From contig JAJZPR010000023.1 of assembly GCA_021847835.1 (NCBI GenBank), positions 1-39,541 on the forward strand: a DNA stretch of 39,541 nucleotides, written 5' to 3'. Below, piece by piece: positions 27,001-37,200 of this stretch (the stretch's first letter is position 1; the number at the start of each line of letters is the position of its first letter). A program made the translations under genes and the position numbers. The notes beneath the pieces were generated by a model. It searched no databases. It was not told the origin of the DNA and saw nothing but the letters and a program-made list of their open reading frames with translations. Origin of the DNA: Pseudomonadota bacterium. GTDB lineage: Bacteria; Pseudomonadota; Gammaproteobacteria; Burkholderiales; Thiobacillaceae.

Positions 27001-27911
27001 GCGCAAGCACCATCCTGCAGCCGGGGCAGATCGAAGCCCCGGCGGGTGACATCCCCTTCCTGCGCCTGCCGGCGCGCGAAAGCTTTTTCAAGGAACGCGC
27101 AGCACGTTTCCGGCAGCTGGCAATCGACCACAAGCTGGGCGATTTCCTGGAATTCATGGCCGCCCTCGCCGAGGCGCAGCACGCGGCCCTGTCGCATTTC
27201 CCGCAGGTGTCCCTGCCCGACCCGGAGCAGCTTGCGCTGTCGCGCGAGCATGGCATGCCGGTCCTCGCCGCGGGCTCTTGGACCCGCGATCCCGCGTGGC
27301 GCGATGCCCTGCAGGGCATCGCCGCGGCCGTGGTCGGAAATGCGCCTCAAGTCGCACGCAAAGCCATTGCGCATCTGCGCGGCATGAATGCCGACAGCCT
27401 GGAAAAACTCGCCGATGCCGTCCTGGACGGCCGCTGCCGCGACACGGACCTGGCGGCATCGCCCTTCATCGCCGCCGCCCTGCAAGCCTATTGGACTCAC
27501 ATGGCCACCACGCTCGGCCCATCCGCCTTCGGCCGCACCGACATATCCAACCTCTGCCCCGTATGCGCCTCGGCGCCGGTCACGAGCGTCGTGCGCATCG
27601 GCGGCGCCGAGCAGGGGCTGCGCTACCTGCACTGCTCCCTGTGCGGCAGCGAGTGGCACATGGTGCGCGCCAAGTGCAGCAACTGCGAGTCCACCAAGGG
27701 CATCGCCTATTACGGCATCGAAGGCGACAAGGGCGCGGTCAAGGCGGAGGCTTGCGAGGAATGCGGCTCCTACCTGAAAATCCTTTACATGGACAAAGAC
27801 CCGCAGCTTGATCCCGGCGCGGACGATCTCGCCACCCTCGCCCTCGACATCCTCATGGACGAGGCCGGCGTGCAGCGCAGCGGACCCAACCTGTTTTTGC
27901 TGTCGGCATAG
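26997..27911 (+). CDS. fdhE: FdhE, formate dehydrogenase assembly protein
   Basis: 304 residues from the ATG at 26997 that overlaps the fdnI stop. Four CxxC pairs (187/190, 213/216, 227/230, 253/256) in the second half form the rubredoxin-like metal-binding part typical of FdhE (LHCSLCGSEWHMVRAKCSNC). It is a cytoplasmic factor needed to mature respiratory formate dehydrogenases before Tat export. Last gene of the fdn operon proper; selA follows after about 160 bp. Confidence 0.94.
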   Translation: MSASTILQPGQIEAPAGDIPFLRLPARESFFKERAARFRQLAIDHKLGDFLEFMAALAEAQHAALSHFPQVSLPDPEQLALSREHGMPVLAAGSWTRDPAWRDALQGIAAAVVGNAPQVARKAIAHLRGMNADSLEKLADAVLDGRCRDTDLAASPFIAAALQAYWTHMATTLGPSAFGRTDISNLCPVCASAPVTSVVRIGGAEQGLRYLHCSLCGSEWHMVRAKCSNCESTKGIAYYGIEGDKGAVKAEACEECGSYLKILYMDKDPQLDPGADDLATLALDILMDEAGVQRSGPNLFLLSA

Positions 27912-27929
27912 GCTATTAACAGCAGTTAA

Positions 27930-28010
27930 GCACGGGGAGCACAGGGAAGAATCAAGGCTGTTTGAATTTTTAATTTTTGATTTTTGCCTTTTGACTTGCA
28001 CTCCCCGTGC
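27930..28010. repeat. Inverted repeat with AT-rich loop between fdhE and selA
   Basis: GCACGGGGAG (27930-27939) and CTCCCCGTGC (28001-28010) are exact complements separated by 61 nt of mostly A/T (GAATTTTTAATTTTTGATTT inside). It looks like a dispersed intergenic repeat and could end the fdn transcript or act as an mRNA stabiliser; it has no classic T run after the stem. Confidence 0.5.
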
Positions 28011-28044
28011 CCCCCGTGGTTTGATCATTTTTCAACGGAGCACC

Positions 28045-28065
28045 ATGACGCGTGACGTTTGGTGA
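28045..28065 (+). other. Six-codon minicistron before selA
   Basis: CGGAG precedes ATG ACG CGT GAC GTT TGG TGA (MTRDVW), whose stop lies 7 nt before the selA ATG. This is the only good ribosome site in the selA leader, so reinitiation after this peptide may control SelA synthesis. Chance occurrence cannot be excluded. Confidence 0.35.
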
Positions 28066-28072
28066 AACACCC

Positions 28073-29488
28073 ATGCAGCAATCCACCCCGCTCGCGGCCA
28101 TTCCGGCCGTCGACCGCGTACTGAATTTGCCTGCCGTTCAAGCCATGGCGGCAGAATATGGGCGCAATCCCACGCTTGCCGCCGCGCGCAGCGTGCTCCA
28201 CACCCTGCGCGGCCTGGCGCGCGTCGGCGCGCTGCCCGCCGATGCGGTGAGCGAACCGCGGCTCGCCGCGCAGGTGCAGGACGCGCTGGAACGGGCCGCC
28301 CGCCCCTGTCTGCGCCCGCTGTTCAACCTCACCGGCACCGTGCTGCACACCAACCTCGGCCGCGCGCCGCTGCCGGAAGAAGCCGTCGCCCGCGCCGTCG
28401 AAGTCATGCGCATGCCCTGCAACCTGGAATACGATCTTTCCGGCGGCGCGCGCGGCGACCGCGACAGCCTGGTCGAGCCGCTATTGAAAGAACTCACCGG
28501 CGCGGAAGCCGCCACCGTGGTCAACAACAACGCCGCGGCGGTGTTCCTCGCGCTCAACACCCTGGGCCTCAGGCGCGAAGTCATCGTCTCGCGCGGCGAG
28601 CTGGTGGAAATTGGCGGCGCCTTCCGCGTGCCCGACATCATGGCGCGCGCCGGCTGCAAGCTGGTCGAGGTGGGCACCACCAACCGCACCCATTTACATG
28701 ATTTTGCAAACGCGATCTCGGACAGGACCGCGCTGCTGCTCAAGGTGCATACCAGCAACTACGCCATCCAGGGCTTCACCGCCGCCGTGCAGGAAAACGA
28801 ACTGGCCGGGCTCGCCCATGCGCACGGCCTGCCGTTCATGGTCGACCTCGGCAGCGGCACCCTGGTCGATCTGAGCCGATGGGGCCTGCCACAGGAGCCC
28901 ACGCCGCAGCAGTCGCTCGCCGCCGGCGCGGATCTGGTCAGCTTCAGCGGCGACAAGCTGCTGGGCGGACCGCAGGCCGGCATCATCGTCGGGCGCAGGG
29001 ACCTCGTCGCGAAGATCAAGAAGAACCCCCTGAAGCGCGCCCTGCGCGTGGACAAGCTCAGCTACGCCACGCTCGAAGCCGTGCTGCGGCTTTACCGCGA
29101 CCCGGATCGTTTGGCAGAGCGCCTGCCCGCGCTGCGCCTGCTGACGCGGCCGGCGGCGGAAATCGAAGCGACCGCGCAGGCCATCCTGCCGGCGGTGCGC
29201 GCCGCCTGCGCCGCCATCGCCGAAGTTGCCATCGCGCCGTGCCACAGCCAGATCGGCAGCGGCTCGCTGCCCATCGACCGGCTGACCAGCGCCGGCATCG
29301 CGATCACGCCACGCGTAAAGGGCAAGGGCGAAGGCAGCGCGCTGAAGAAAATCGAACAGGCCTTCCGCGAGCTGCCGATGCCGGTGATCGGGCGCGTGGC
29401 GGAAGGCGCGTTCCGCCTGGACATGCGCTGCCTGGAAAACAACGACATCGGCAGCTTCACCGCGCAGTTGCCGCAACTCCGGCTGTAA
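28073..29488 (+). CDS. selA: L-seryl-tRNA(Sec) selenium transferase
   Basis: 471 residues from the ATG at 28073; a GTG seven codons earlier is possible. PLP enzyme converting seryl-tRNA(Sec) to selenocysteyl-tRNA(Sec) with selenophosphate. Lys295 in [13 protein letters not shown] is the PLP lysine, at the same residue number as in E. coli SelA, which supports the chosen start. Other family blocks: [20 protein letters not shown] (84-103), [13 protein letters not shown] (119-131), [14 protein letters not shown]. It sits 4 nt before selB and serves fdnG upstream. Confidence 0.96.
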   Translation: MQQSTPLAAIPAVDRVLNLPAVQAMAAEYGRNPTLAAARSVLHTLRGLARVGALPADAVSEPRLAAQVQDALERAARPCLRPLFNLTGTVLHTNLGRAPLPEEAVARAVEVMRMPCNLEYDLSGGARGDRDSLVEPLLKELTGAEAATVVNNNAAAVFLALNTLGLRREVIVSRGELVEIGGAFRVPDIMARAGCKLVEVGTTNRTHLHDFANAISDRTALLLKVHTSNYAIQGFTAAVQENELAGLAHAHGLPFMVDLGSGTLVDLSRWGLPQEPTPQQSLAAGADLVSFSGDKLLGGPQAGIIVGRRDLVAKIKKNPLKRALRVDKLSYATLEAVLRLYRDPDRLAERLPALRLLTRPAAEIEATAQAILPAVRAACAAIAEVAIAPCHSQIGSGSLPIDRLTSAGIAITPRVKGKGEGSALKKIEQAFRELPMPVIGRVAEGAFRLDMRCLENNDIGSFTAQLPQLRL

Positions 29489-29492
29489 CAGC

Positions 29493-31409
29493 ATGATCAT
29501 CGGCACCGCCGGCCACATCGACCACGGCAAGACCGCGCTGGTGAAGGCGCTCACCGGCATCGACGCCGACCGCCTGAAGGAAGAGAAGGCGCGCGGCATC
29601 ACCCTCGATCTCGGCTACGCCTACTCGCCGCTTCCGAACGGCGACATCCTCGGCTTCGTCGACGTGCCCGGCCACGAAAAGCTGGTGCACAACATGCTCG
29701 CCGGCGCCACCGGCATCGACTTCGTGCTGCTGGTCATCGCCGCCGACGACGGGCCCATGCCGCAGACGCGCGAACACCTCGCCATCCTCGAACAGCTTGG
29801 CTTGAATCGCGGCGCGGTGGCGCTGACCAAGATCGACGCCGTCGCGCCCGAGCGCGCAGCCGCGGCACGTGCGGAAATCGCCGCGCTGCTCGCCGGCACG
29901 CCCTTGCAGGACGCGCCGGTATTTGCGGTGTCGTCGATCACCGGCGAAGGCGTGCCGGCGCTGCGCGAGTTTCTCGACGCCGCCGCCGCGGCCATGCCGC
30001 CGCGCCCGAGCCGGGGCCATTTCCGGCTCGCAGTCGATCGCGTGTTCACGCTGGCCGGCACCGGCACCGTGGTCACCGGCACGGTGTTTTCCGGCGCAAT
30101 CCGCATCAATGAGAAACTGCTGGTGTCGCCCGCCGGCTTCGAAGTGCGGGTGCGCGGCATCCACGCGCAGAACCGGCCGGCGCAAATCGGCGTCAGCGGC
30201 CAGCGCTGCGCGCTCAATCTCGCCGGCGCCAAGGCCGACAAGGCGCACATCCGCCGCGGCGACTGGGTGCTGGACGCCGCCATCCACCATCCGGTGCAGC
30301 GCCTGGACGTGCGCCTGCGCCTGCTGGCCTCGGAGGGAAAGCCGCTGCGCCACTGGACACCGGTGCATTTTCACCTCGGCGCGGCCGACATCCCGGCCCG
30401 CGTCGCGCTGCTGGAAAGCGATGCCCTCGAACCGGGGCAAACCATGCTTGCGCAGCTCGTCACGGACAAGCCGGTCTGCGCGGTGCGCGGCGACCGCTTC
30501 GTGCTGCGCGACCAATCGGCCACGCGCACCCTGGCCGGCGGCGAGGTGCTCGACACCGACGCCCCGGCGCGCAACCGGCGCAAGCCGGAACGCATTGCCG
30601 CGCTACGCGCCCTGGCCCTGCCGGATGCCGCAAGCGCCCTCGCCGCCCTGCTCGAACACGGCGCCCAGGGCGTGGATCTCGCGCAGTTCGCGCGCAACTG
30701 GAACCTGCGCACGGACGAGCTGCCGGCCCTGCTCGAATCCCAGCGGCGCGTGCAGACCGCCGACGGACATTGGGCGTTTTCTCCCGCGCGCTGGCAGGAT
30801 CTGAAACAAGGCCTGCTCGGCAAGCTCGGCGAACTGCATCTGCGCGAAATCGATTCGCTCGGCCCCGACCGCGAGCGCCTGCGCCGCATTGCATTGCCGG
30901 CTCTGCCGCGGCCGGCGTTTCGCGCGGCGCTGGACGAGTTGCTGCAATCCGGTGCGATTCACCAGACCGGCGCCTGGCTGCATCTGCCGGAACACAAGGT
31001 AAAATTGTCGTCGCAGGAAGAGCAGTTGTGGACCAAGGTGCGGCCGCTGCTGGAGACCGCGCCCTTCCAGCCGCCGCGCGTGCGCGACATCGCGCGCGCG
31101 CTGTCGGCCGAGGAAAACCAGGTGCGCCTGCTGCTCAAGCGCGTGACGCGCACCGGCCAGACCTGCCAGGTGGCCCATGACCACTACTTCACGCGCGAAG
31201 CCGTCGACGCGTTGGCGAACATCGTGCGCGAGCTGTCGGAAACCGAAGGCGGCGCGGCCGCGGCAGCCTTCCGCGACCGCATCGATACCGGCCGCAAGCT
31301 CGCGATCCAGATCCTGGAATACTTCGATCGCGCCGGCTACACGCGCCGCGTCGGCGATGCGCACCGGCTGCGCCCGGACACCGGCATGGGGGTGCAGCCG
31401 CCAGCCTGA
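29493..31409 (+). CDS. selB: Selenocysteine-specific elongation factor SelB
   Basis: 638 residues. GTPase motifs GHIDHGKT (7-14), DVPGHE (57-62) and TKID (112-115) are EF-Tu-like; [20 protein letters not shown] is the SelB hallmark. The C-terminal half carries the winged-helix repeats that bind SECIS RNA (the [20 protein letters not shown] region onwards). It delivers Sec-tRNA to the ribosome at UGA codons followed by a SECIS. Coupled to selA (4-nt gap); selC follows 26 bp after the stop. Confidence 0.96.
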   Translation: MIIGTAGHIDHGKTALVKALTGIDADRLKEEKARGITLDLGYAYSPLPNGDILGFVDVPGHEKLVHNMLAGATGIDFVLLVIAADDGPMPQTREHLAILEQLGLNRGAVALTKIDAVAPERAAAARAEIAALLAGTPLQDAPVFAVSSITGEGVPALREFLDAAAAAMPPRPSRGHFRLAVDRVFTLAGTGTVVTGTVFSGAIRINEKLLVSPAGFEVRVRGIHAQNRPAQIGVSGQRCALNLAGAKADKAHIRRGDWVLDAAIHHPVQRLDVRLRLLASEGKPLRHWTPVHFHLGAADIPARVALLESDALEPGQTMLAQLVTDKPVCAVRGDRFVLRDQSATRTLAGGEVLDTDAPARNRRKPERIAALRALALPDAASALAALLEHGAQGVDLAQFARNWNLRTDELPALLESQRRVQTADGHWAFSPARWQDLKQGLLGKLGELHLREIDSLGPDRERLRRIALPALPRPAFRAALDELLQSGAIHQTGAWLHLPEHKVKLSSQEEQLWTKVRPLLETAPFQPPRVRDIARALSAEENQVRLLLKRVTRTGQTCQVAHDHYFTREAVDALANIVRELSETEGGAAAAAFRDRIDTGRKLAIQILEYFDRAGYTRRVGDAHRLRPDTGMGVQPPA

Positions 31410-31435
31410 CCCGCATTAATACAAAGTGCCACCAT

Positions 31436-31532
31436 GGAAGGGATTCGATCCCCGGTGGGACGGCCGGACTTCAAATCCGGTTGAGCTTGCCAGACAGGCT
31501 CAGGTGGGTTCGACTCCCACTCCCTTCCGCCA
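31436..31532 (+). tRNA. selC: tRNA-Sec (anticodon TCA)
   Basis: 97 nt with the special tRNA-Sec shape: an 8-bp acceptor stem (GGAAGGGA/TCCCTTCC), discriminator G and encoded CCA, anticodon loop CTTCAAA giving TCA, a long variable arm with the stem GAGC...GCTC, and a 5-bp T stem (GTGGG/CCCAC) around GTTCGAC-type loop. It decodes the UGA in fdnG. Confidence 0.96.
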
Positions 31533-31618
31533 CCTACGCCACAATCACGGCCTGATTGCGCATTTCTTGTATAGTTCCGCCTGGCTGCCCATTCACCAGC
31601 CTGCCCGGGGAGCGCGAT

Positions 31619-33190
31619 CTGAAACCTGCACATTTCATCGGCCTTTGCCTCCTGCTGCTGGCCGGCCTGCACGGCTGCGCCGGCATCGACATCGACCGCG
31701 CCGCCCAACGCCCGGCTTCGCACGCCATCCCCCAGGACACGCCCAGCCGGCTGCAGGAACTGGCCCGCACCCTCTCCGCCGACCATCCCGGGGAATCGGG
31801 CTTCGTGCTGCTCGACTCCGGCCTCGACGCCCTGGCCGCGCGCCTGTGGCTGGCGGAAAAGGCGGAAAAGACCCTGGACGTGCAGTCCTACATCTTCCAC
31901 GCCGACAAGACCGGCGCGCTGGTCGCGGAAGCCTTGCTGAAGGCGGCCGATCGCGGCGCGCGGGTGCGGATGCTGCTCGACGACATCTACACGTACAAGC
32001 ACGAAGCCGACATCATGGCCTTGTACTCGCACCCCAACATCGAAATCCGCCTGTTCAACCCCTTCCATTACCGCGGCGGCAACCCCCTGCTCCGCCTGGG
32101 CCAGTTCCTGAGCGACCAAAGACTGAACCGGCGCATGCACAACAAGCTGTTTGCCGCCGACAACCAGTTCGCCATCACCGGCGGCCGCAACATCGGCGAC
32201 GAGTATTTCGTCGCGCATGAGAAATTCTTTTTCGTCGACCTCGACGTCATGGCTTCCGGCCCGGCGGCCGCCAGGCTTTCCGATTCCTTCGATGCCTACT
32301 GGGCAAGCAGCATGGCGCTGCCGGCACAGGCGCTGCCCGGCTACAAGGAAGCGCACAACCGGCTGCCGGCGCTGAAAGCGTACCTGCAAAGCACAAGGGC
32401 GGAACTCGAAGCTTCCGACTACGGGCGCACGCTCAAGGCGGCCCTGTTCGAAGAGCGTCTGCTGTCGGGCGAACTGCCCACCTACCACGGCAACGCCTGG
32501 GTCGTTGCCGACCCGCCGGAAAAGGCCGCAGGCCCCACCCATGTCAGCGAACTGCTGCTGGGTCAGCTATCCGGCCTTGATCCTTACGCCAGCAAGGAAG
32601 TGCTGGTGATCTCGCCCTATTTCGTGCCCCGCAAGACGGGGCTGGACTGGCTGGGCTACCAGCGCGCGCGCGGCGCACGCGTGCGCGTGCTCACCAACTC
32701 GCTGGCCGCCACCGACGTGCCGATCGTGCACGCGGGCTATGCCTGGTACCGCAAGGACCTGCTCAAGCTGGGCGTGGAACTGCATGAGCTGAAAGCCCTG
32801 CCCAACACCTCGCCCAGGAAGGCCCGCATCGGCGACAGCTTCTCCTCGCGCTCCAGCCTGCACACCAAGGCCCTGGTATTCGACCGCGAACGGACATTCA
32901 TCGGATCCTTCAACTTCGACCCGCGCTCAGCCTGGCTGAACACCGAACTGGGACTGCTCATCCACAGCAAACCGCTGGCGGAAAGAGTCGCGGAAATGGC
33001 GGAGCGGGCAATGGATCCGACATACAGCCACCGCCTGACGCTCAGGAACGAGAAAGGCCAGCCCGTCCTGACCTGGACCAGCCGCAGCAACGGCAATGAA
33101 ATCTCCACCGACACCGAACCCAACACTACCTGGTGGCAGCGGCGCTGGCTGGAATTCATGATGCAGCTGCCGATCGAAGAGCAACTTTGA
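31619..33190 (+). CDS. Phospholipase D family lipoprotein, ClsC-like cardiolipin synthase
   Basis: 523 residues. Two HxKxxxxD motifs are present: His174/Lys176/Asp181 (MHNKLFAADNQ, followed by TGGRNIGDEY) and His415/Lys417/Asp422 (LHTKALVFDRER, followed by GSFNFDPRS). This pairing is typical of phospholipase D-type cardiolipin synthases. The N-terminus KPAHFIGLCLLLLAGLHGC is a lipoprotein signal with lipobox ending at Cys20, so the protein should be lipid-anchored. No ATG, GTG or TTG lies between a weak promoter (TATAGT near 31570) and this signal; a CTG at 31619, 6 nt behind GGGGAG, is the likely start. A TTG at 31556 would be before that -10 box. Substrate assignment is inference. Confidence 0.87.
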   Translation: MKPAHFIGLCLLLLAGLHGCAGIDIDRAAQRPASHAIPQDTPSRLQELARTLSADHPGESGFVLLDSGLDALAARLWLAEKAEKTLDVQSYIFHADKTGALVAEALLKAADRGARVRMLLDDIYTYKHEADIMALYSHPNIEIRLFNPFHYRGGNPLLRLGQFLSDQRLNRRMHNKLFAADNQFAITGGRNIGDEYFVAHEKFFFVDLDVMASGPAAARLSDSFDAYWASSMALPAQALPGYKEAHNRLPALKAYLQSTRAELEASDYGRTLKAALFEERLLSGELPTYHGNAWVVADPPEKAAGPTHVSELLLGQLSGLDPYASKEVLVISPYFVPRKTGLDWLGYQRARGARVRVLTNSLAATDVPIVHAGYAWYRKDLLKLGVELHELKALPNTSPRKARIGDSFSSRSSLHTKALVFDRERTFIGSFNFDPRSAWLNTELGLLIHSKPLAERVAEMAERAMDPTYSHRLTLRNEKGQPVLTWTSRSNGNEISTDTEPNTTWWQRRWLEFMMQLPIEEQL

Positions 33191-33307
33191 ACGGCCTGCC
33201 CCCTCGGTACGGCCGGCCGGCGTCCCTCGGCCATTGCTTGCGGGGCCGGCGAGGCACGCTGCCAGCGCGCGCACATTGTTCCGTGGAAAGCCGCGCCGGG
33301 CCTGGCG

Positions 33308-33336
33308 TTGCGGATTCGCGTCATGTCGACTAGAGT
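33308..33336 (+). promoter_or_regulatory. Predicted promoter of the binding protein/GGDEF-EAL pair
   Basis: TTGCGG (33308-33313), 17 bp, TAGAGT (33331-33336). It lies in a 285-bp gap and would give a leader of about 130 nt before the ATG at 33476. Confidence 0.5.
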
Positions 33337-33342
33337 GACAAA

Positions 33343-33475
33343 TGAAAAAAACAAAGCGGCCTGCCTGAACCCGGCTTTCCGGCAGGCTAACGGCCCGGAG
33401 ACGACACGAGTGCATCTGTTCCGCAAAACCGATGGGCGCAGCGCCGGGCCTCCCCACGGCAGATGGCTTGCAGTC
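33343..33475 (+). promoter_or_regulatory. Structured 5' leader, function unknown
   Basis: After an A-rich stretch (GAAAAAAACAAAGC) a perfect 7-bp hairpin GCCTGCC (33359-33365)/GGCAGGC (33381-33387) with a 15-nt loop is followed by TAACGGCCCGGAGACGAC and another GC-rich region. No T run follows the stem, so it is not an ordinary terminator. It could be a riboregulator of the downstream signalling genes. The CAAAGC and GGCAGGCTAACGG pieces only faintly recall the 3' half of c-di-GMP-I riboswitches; the GGCAAACC half is absent, so no such call is made. Confidence 0.3.
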
Positions 33476-34297
33476 ATGCGGCGCATCCTGGCCATTTCGG
33501 CATTGCTGGCGGCAGGCGTCGCCGCGGCGGCGCCCCCGCCTCCCGTCTACACCGTCGGCGTGGTGCCCCAGTACACCGCCAAGGAAATCCAGCAGATCTG
33601 GCGCCCCGTGCTCGACGAACTCGAGCGGCGCACCGGCCTTCGCCTGCTGCTGACGGGTTCGCCCACCATCCCCGCCTTCGAGAAAGCCTTCACCGAAGGG
33701 CGATTCGATTTCGCCTACATGAACCCCTACTATTCCGCCCAGGCGATGGAAAAGCGCCACGCCATCCCGCTCGTGCAGGATGCCGGCGAACCGCTGTACG
33801 GCATCCTGGTGGTGCGCAGGGACGGGCCCATACGCGAAGTGCGCGAACTGGACGGAAAGCTCGTGGCCTTCCCCTCGCCCAACGCGCTGGGCGCCTCGCT
33901 TTTCCTTCAGGCCGATTTCCGGGACCGCTTACATATCGCCGTCGTCCCCCGCTACGTACAGAGCCATTCCTCGGTCTACCTCAACGTGATGCTCGGCCAG
34001 ACGGCGGCGGGCGGCGGCGTGCAGAAGACCCTGGCGCAGCAGCCCCCGGAGGTGCGGAATGCGCTGCGCGTCATTCACCGTACCCGCGAATTTCCCGCCC
34101 ATCCCTTCGTGGCCCACTCGCGGGTGCCGGCGCAGGACAGGGAAAAAATCCGCGCCGCCTTCCTTCAGCTTGGCCGCGAGGAAGCGGGCCGCCGCCTGCT
34201 GGCGCGCATCCCGATCCGACGCATCGGGCCGGCGGCGGCGGCGGAATACCGGCCGCTGCTGGAACTCGGGCTGGAACGCTTCTACCGGGAAGAATGA
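33476..34297 (+). CDS. PhnD-like periplasmic substrate-binding protein
   Basis: 273 residues with a signal peptide MRRILAISALLAAGVAAAAP. The mature part begins YTVGVVPQYTAKEIQQIWRP and contains GRFDFAYMNPYYSAQAM and SPNALGASLFLQADF, typical of PhnD/SsuA-like binding proteins for phosphate or phosphonate-like ligands. No permease or ATPase gene is nearby. Its stop overlaps the start of a membrane GGDEF-EAL protein, so it probably serves as the ligand-sensing partner of that protein rather than in import. The ligand is unknown. The frame is open upstream, but the signal peptide fixes the start at 33476. Confidence 0.87.
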   Translation: MRRILAISALLAAGVAAAAPPPPVYTVGVVPQYTAKEIQQIWRPVLDELERRTGLRLLLTGSPTIPAFEKAFTEGRFDFAYMNPYYSAQAMEKRHAIPLVQDAGEPLYGILVVRRDGPIREVRELDGKLVAFPSPNALGASLFLQADFRDRLHIAVVPRYVQSHSSVYLNVMLGQTAAGGGVQKTLAQQPPEVRNALRVIHRTREFPAHPFVAHSRVPAQDREKIRAAFLQLGREEAGRRLLARIPIRRIGPAAAAEYRPLLELGLERFYREE

Positions 34298-37200
34298 TGC
34301 TGCGGCTGAAGCTTCTGCTGCCCCTGCTGCTGCTGTTTTCGGCATTTTCGCTGCCCCTGTATCTTTACTGGCTGCCAGCCGAACGCGCGGAGCACCGCGC
34401 GCTTTTTCTCCGCACACAGCATGCGCAACTCGACACCCTGGCGACCGCGCTGACGGAACCCCTGCTGCGCGGCGACCTCGCCCTCGTCCAGTCCACCATC
34501 GCCGGCGTCGAGCAGAGCAACCCGGAATGGCAGAAGGTGGAACTGGTCGACCCGGAGGGACAGGCGCTTTATCTCGCGCTCAACAAGCGGGAAATCCGCG
34601 CCGATCCGGGTAACACCGAACAACTCAGCCATCCGGTCGCCTATCTCGACAAGCTCCTGGGCACACTGCGCGTGCAGCTCGACCTCTCCTCGCTCATGGC
34701 CGAAAGCGACAGAACGGCCCGCAATTTCGCGGTCGCCGGCCTGGGGCTGCTGCTGCTCGTCCTGGCGGGGGGCTCGCTTCTGTTCGAGCGCCTGATCTAC
34801 CGGCCGATCGAGCGCCTGACCACGGCGGCCGGCCGTCTGGCGAAAGGCGATTTCGACGTGGAACTGCCCGGCGAAGGCCGCAACGAGACGGGAATGCTGA
34901 GCACCGCGTTCCGCAGCATGCGCGACAGCATCCGCGACTACCAGGAAAGGTTGCGGCAGGCGCTGCAAGCGTCCCATGCAAACGCCGAGCGGCTGTCGCG
35001 GCAGAACGAACTGCTGGCGGCGGTGGGCGAAACCCAGCGCTGCCACATCATGATGGAAAAGGTGCCGTGCCCGACATTCGACGAGGCCCTGCGCCTGGCC
35101 CTGCGCCTCACGCAAAGCGAATACGGTTTCATCGGCGAGGCCGGGCAGGATGCGGACGGCGTCCCGTCCCTGCGCATGATCGCGGCGTGTGACGCGGGCG
35201 CGGAAAAGTGCATGCCGAAAACCGGGAGCGAAATCGCGAACCCCGGCGCGACCCTGGCAGGCGCCGCGCTCGCCGCGGACGGCCCGGTGATCGTCAACGA
35301 CCCCGCCCGGGACCCCCGTCCCCCCGGCCTGCCGGAAGGGCATCCGCCGCTCACGGCTTTTCTGGGCCTCCCTCTTGTCAGGGGCGAAAAAACGGTGGGC
35401 GTCATCGGCCTCGTCAACCGCGCGGGAGGCTACACCCGGGAACTGGCGGACTGGCTCGCGCCCGAACTGCTGGCGATCGCCAACCTCATGGAAGGCTGCC
35501 GCCTGCGCGAGGAACGCGAAGCCGCCGCGGCGGCGCTGAACAGCATCGTGCAGGGCACCGCCGCCGTCACCGGCGCCGATTTCCTGCGCGAACTGGTCCG
35601 CCATCTGGCGCAGGGGCTGGGCGTGCGTTACGCCCTCGTCGGCCGGCTCACGCCCGACAGCGCGCGGATTCAGACTCTGGCGGTCTGGTCGGGCAATGGC
35701 TACGCGGAAAACTTCGAATACGAGCTCGCCGGCACGCCCTGCGAAACCATGGTCGGCAGGAAGATATGCAGCTATCCCCGCGACGTGCGGAGGCTTTTCC
35801 CACAAGACCACGCGCTGGCCGAGATGGGCGCGGAAAGCTATGCTGGCGCGCCGCTTTACACGGAAAAGGACACTGCGCTCGGCCTGCTCGCGGTGCTCGA
35901 CGACAAACCCTTGCGCAACACCGAAATGCTGCACTCGCTCATGTCGGCATTCGCCAGCCGCGCCGGCGCGGAGCTCGAACGCCAGGAGACCGAGCAGGCG
36001 CTGAGACTGGCTGCCGGGGTGTTCGAGAATACCGCCGAGGGCATACTCGTCACCGATGCGGATCTGCGCATCCTCGCCGTGAACCAGTCGTTTACCCGCA
36101 TAACCGGCTACACCAGGGCGGAAGTGCTGGGGCAGACCCCGCGCCTGCTCAAGTCGGGCCGCCAGGGCGCGCAGTTCTACGAGAGCATGTGGAACATGCT
36201 CAAGACCGCCGGGCAATGGCAGGGCGAAATCTGGAACCGCAGGAAAAACGGCGAGATCTATGTGGAGTGGCTCAACATCAGCGCCATCCGCGACGACGCG
36301 GGCAAGCCCATCCAGTACGTGGGAGTCTTTTCCGACATCACCAACATCAAGAAAACCCAGGCGGATTACGAGTATCTGGCCTCCCACGACACGCTGACCG
36401 ACCTGCCCAACCGCATCCTTTTCCAGGACCGCCTGAAAGGCGCGCTGCATCGCGCACGCAGGGAAGGCCACGGGATCGCGGTGCTGTTCCTCGACATCGA
36501 CCGCTTCAAGAACATCAACGACAGCCTCGGCCATGCGCTCGGCGACCAGTTGCTGAAGGCCGCTGCCGCGCGCCTGTCGGCATTGCTCCGCAGTGGCGAC
36601 ACGGTGGCCCGCCTGGGCGGCGACGAATTCGTGCTGATCCTCGACCAGATCAGGGAACCCAGGAACGCCGCCGTGTTCGCGCAAAAGCTGCTGAGCGCCT
36701 TCGATGATCCGATAATGATCAACGGGCATGTCCTGCACATCACCGTCAGCGTCGGCATCAGCCTGTACCCGGACGACGGCGCCGACGTCGACGTCCTGGT
36801 CAGGAATGCCGACGCCGCCATGTATCGCGCCAAGGAAGAAGGCAGAAACGGTTTCCAGTTCTACACCGAAAAGCTGACCCGGCTCGCTTCCGAGCGGCTG
36901 GAAATGGAGGCCGCGCTGCGGCGCGCCGTGGATGACCGCGAATTCCGGCTGCTCTACCAGCCCCAGGTTTCGCTGGCAACGGGAGAAGTGCTGGGCGCGG
37001 AAGCGCTGCTCCGCTGGCTTCACCCGAAAATGGGCCTGCTGACGCCCGACCGCTTCATCCCACTGGCGGAAGAAACCGGCCTCATCGTGCCGATCGGCGA
37101 ATGGACCCTGCGCGAAGCCTGCGCCCGCATGAAGGCGTGGGACACGGCGGGCGCCAGGATGCAGTTCGTCGCCGTCAATCTTTCCGGCCTGCAGATTCAG

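Noticed and set aside
33343-33475. c-di-GMP-I (GEMM) riboswitch
   Set aside because: Only weak resemblance in one half; the first hairpin, the GGCAAACC block and a GAAA tetraloop are missing.
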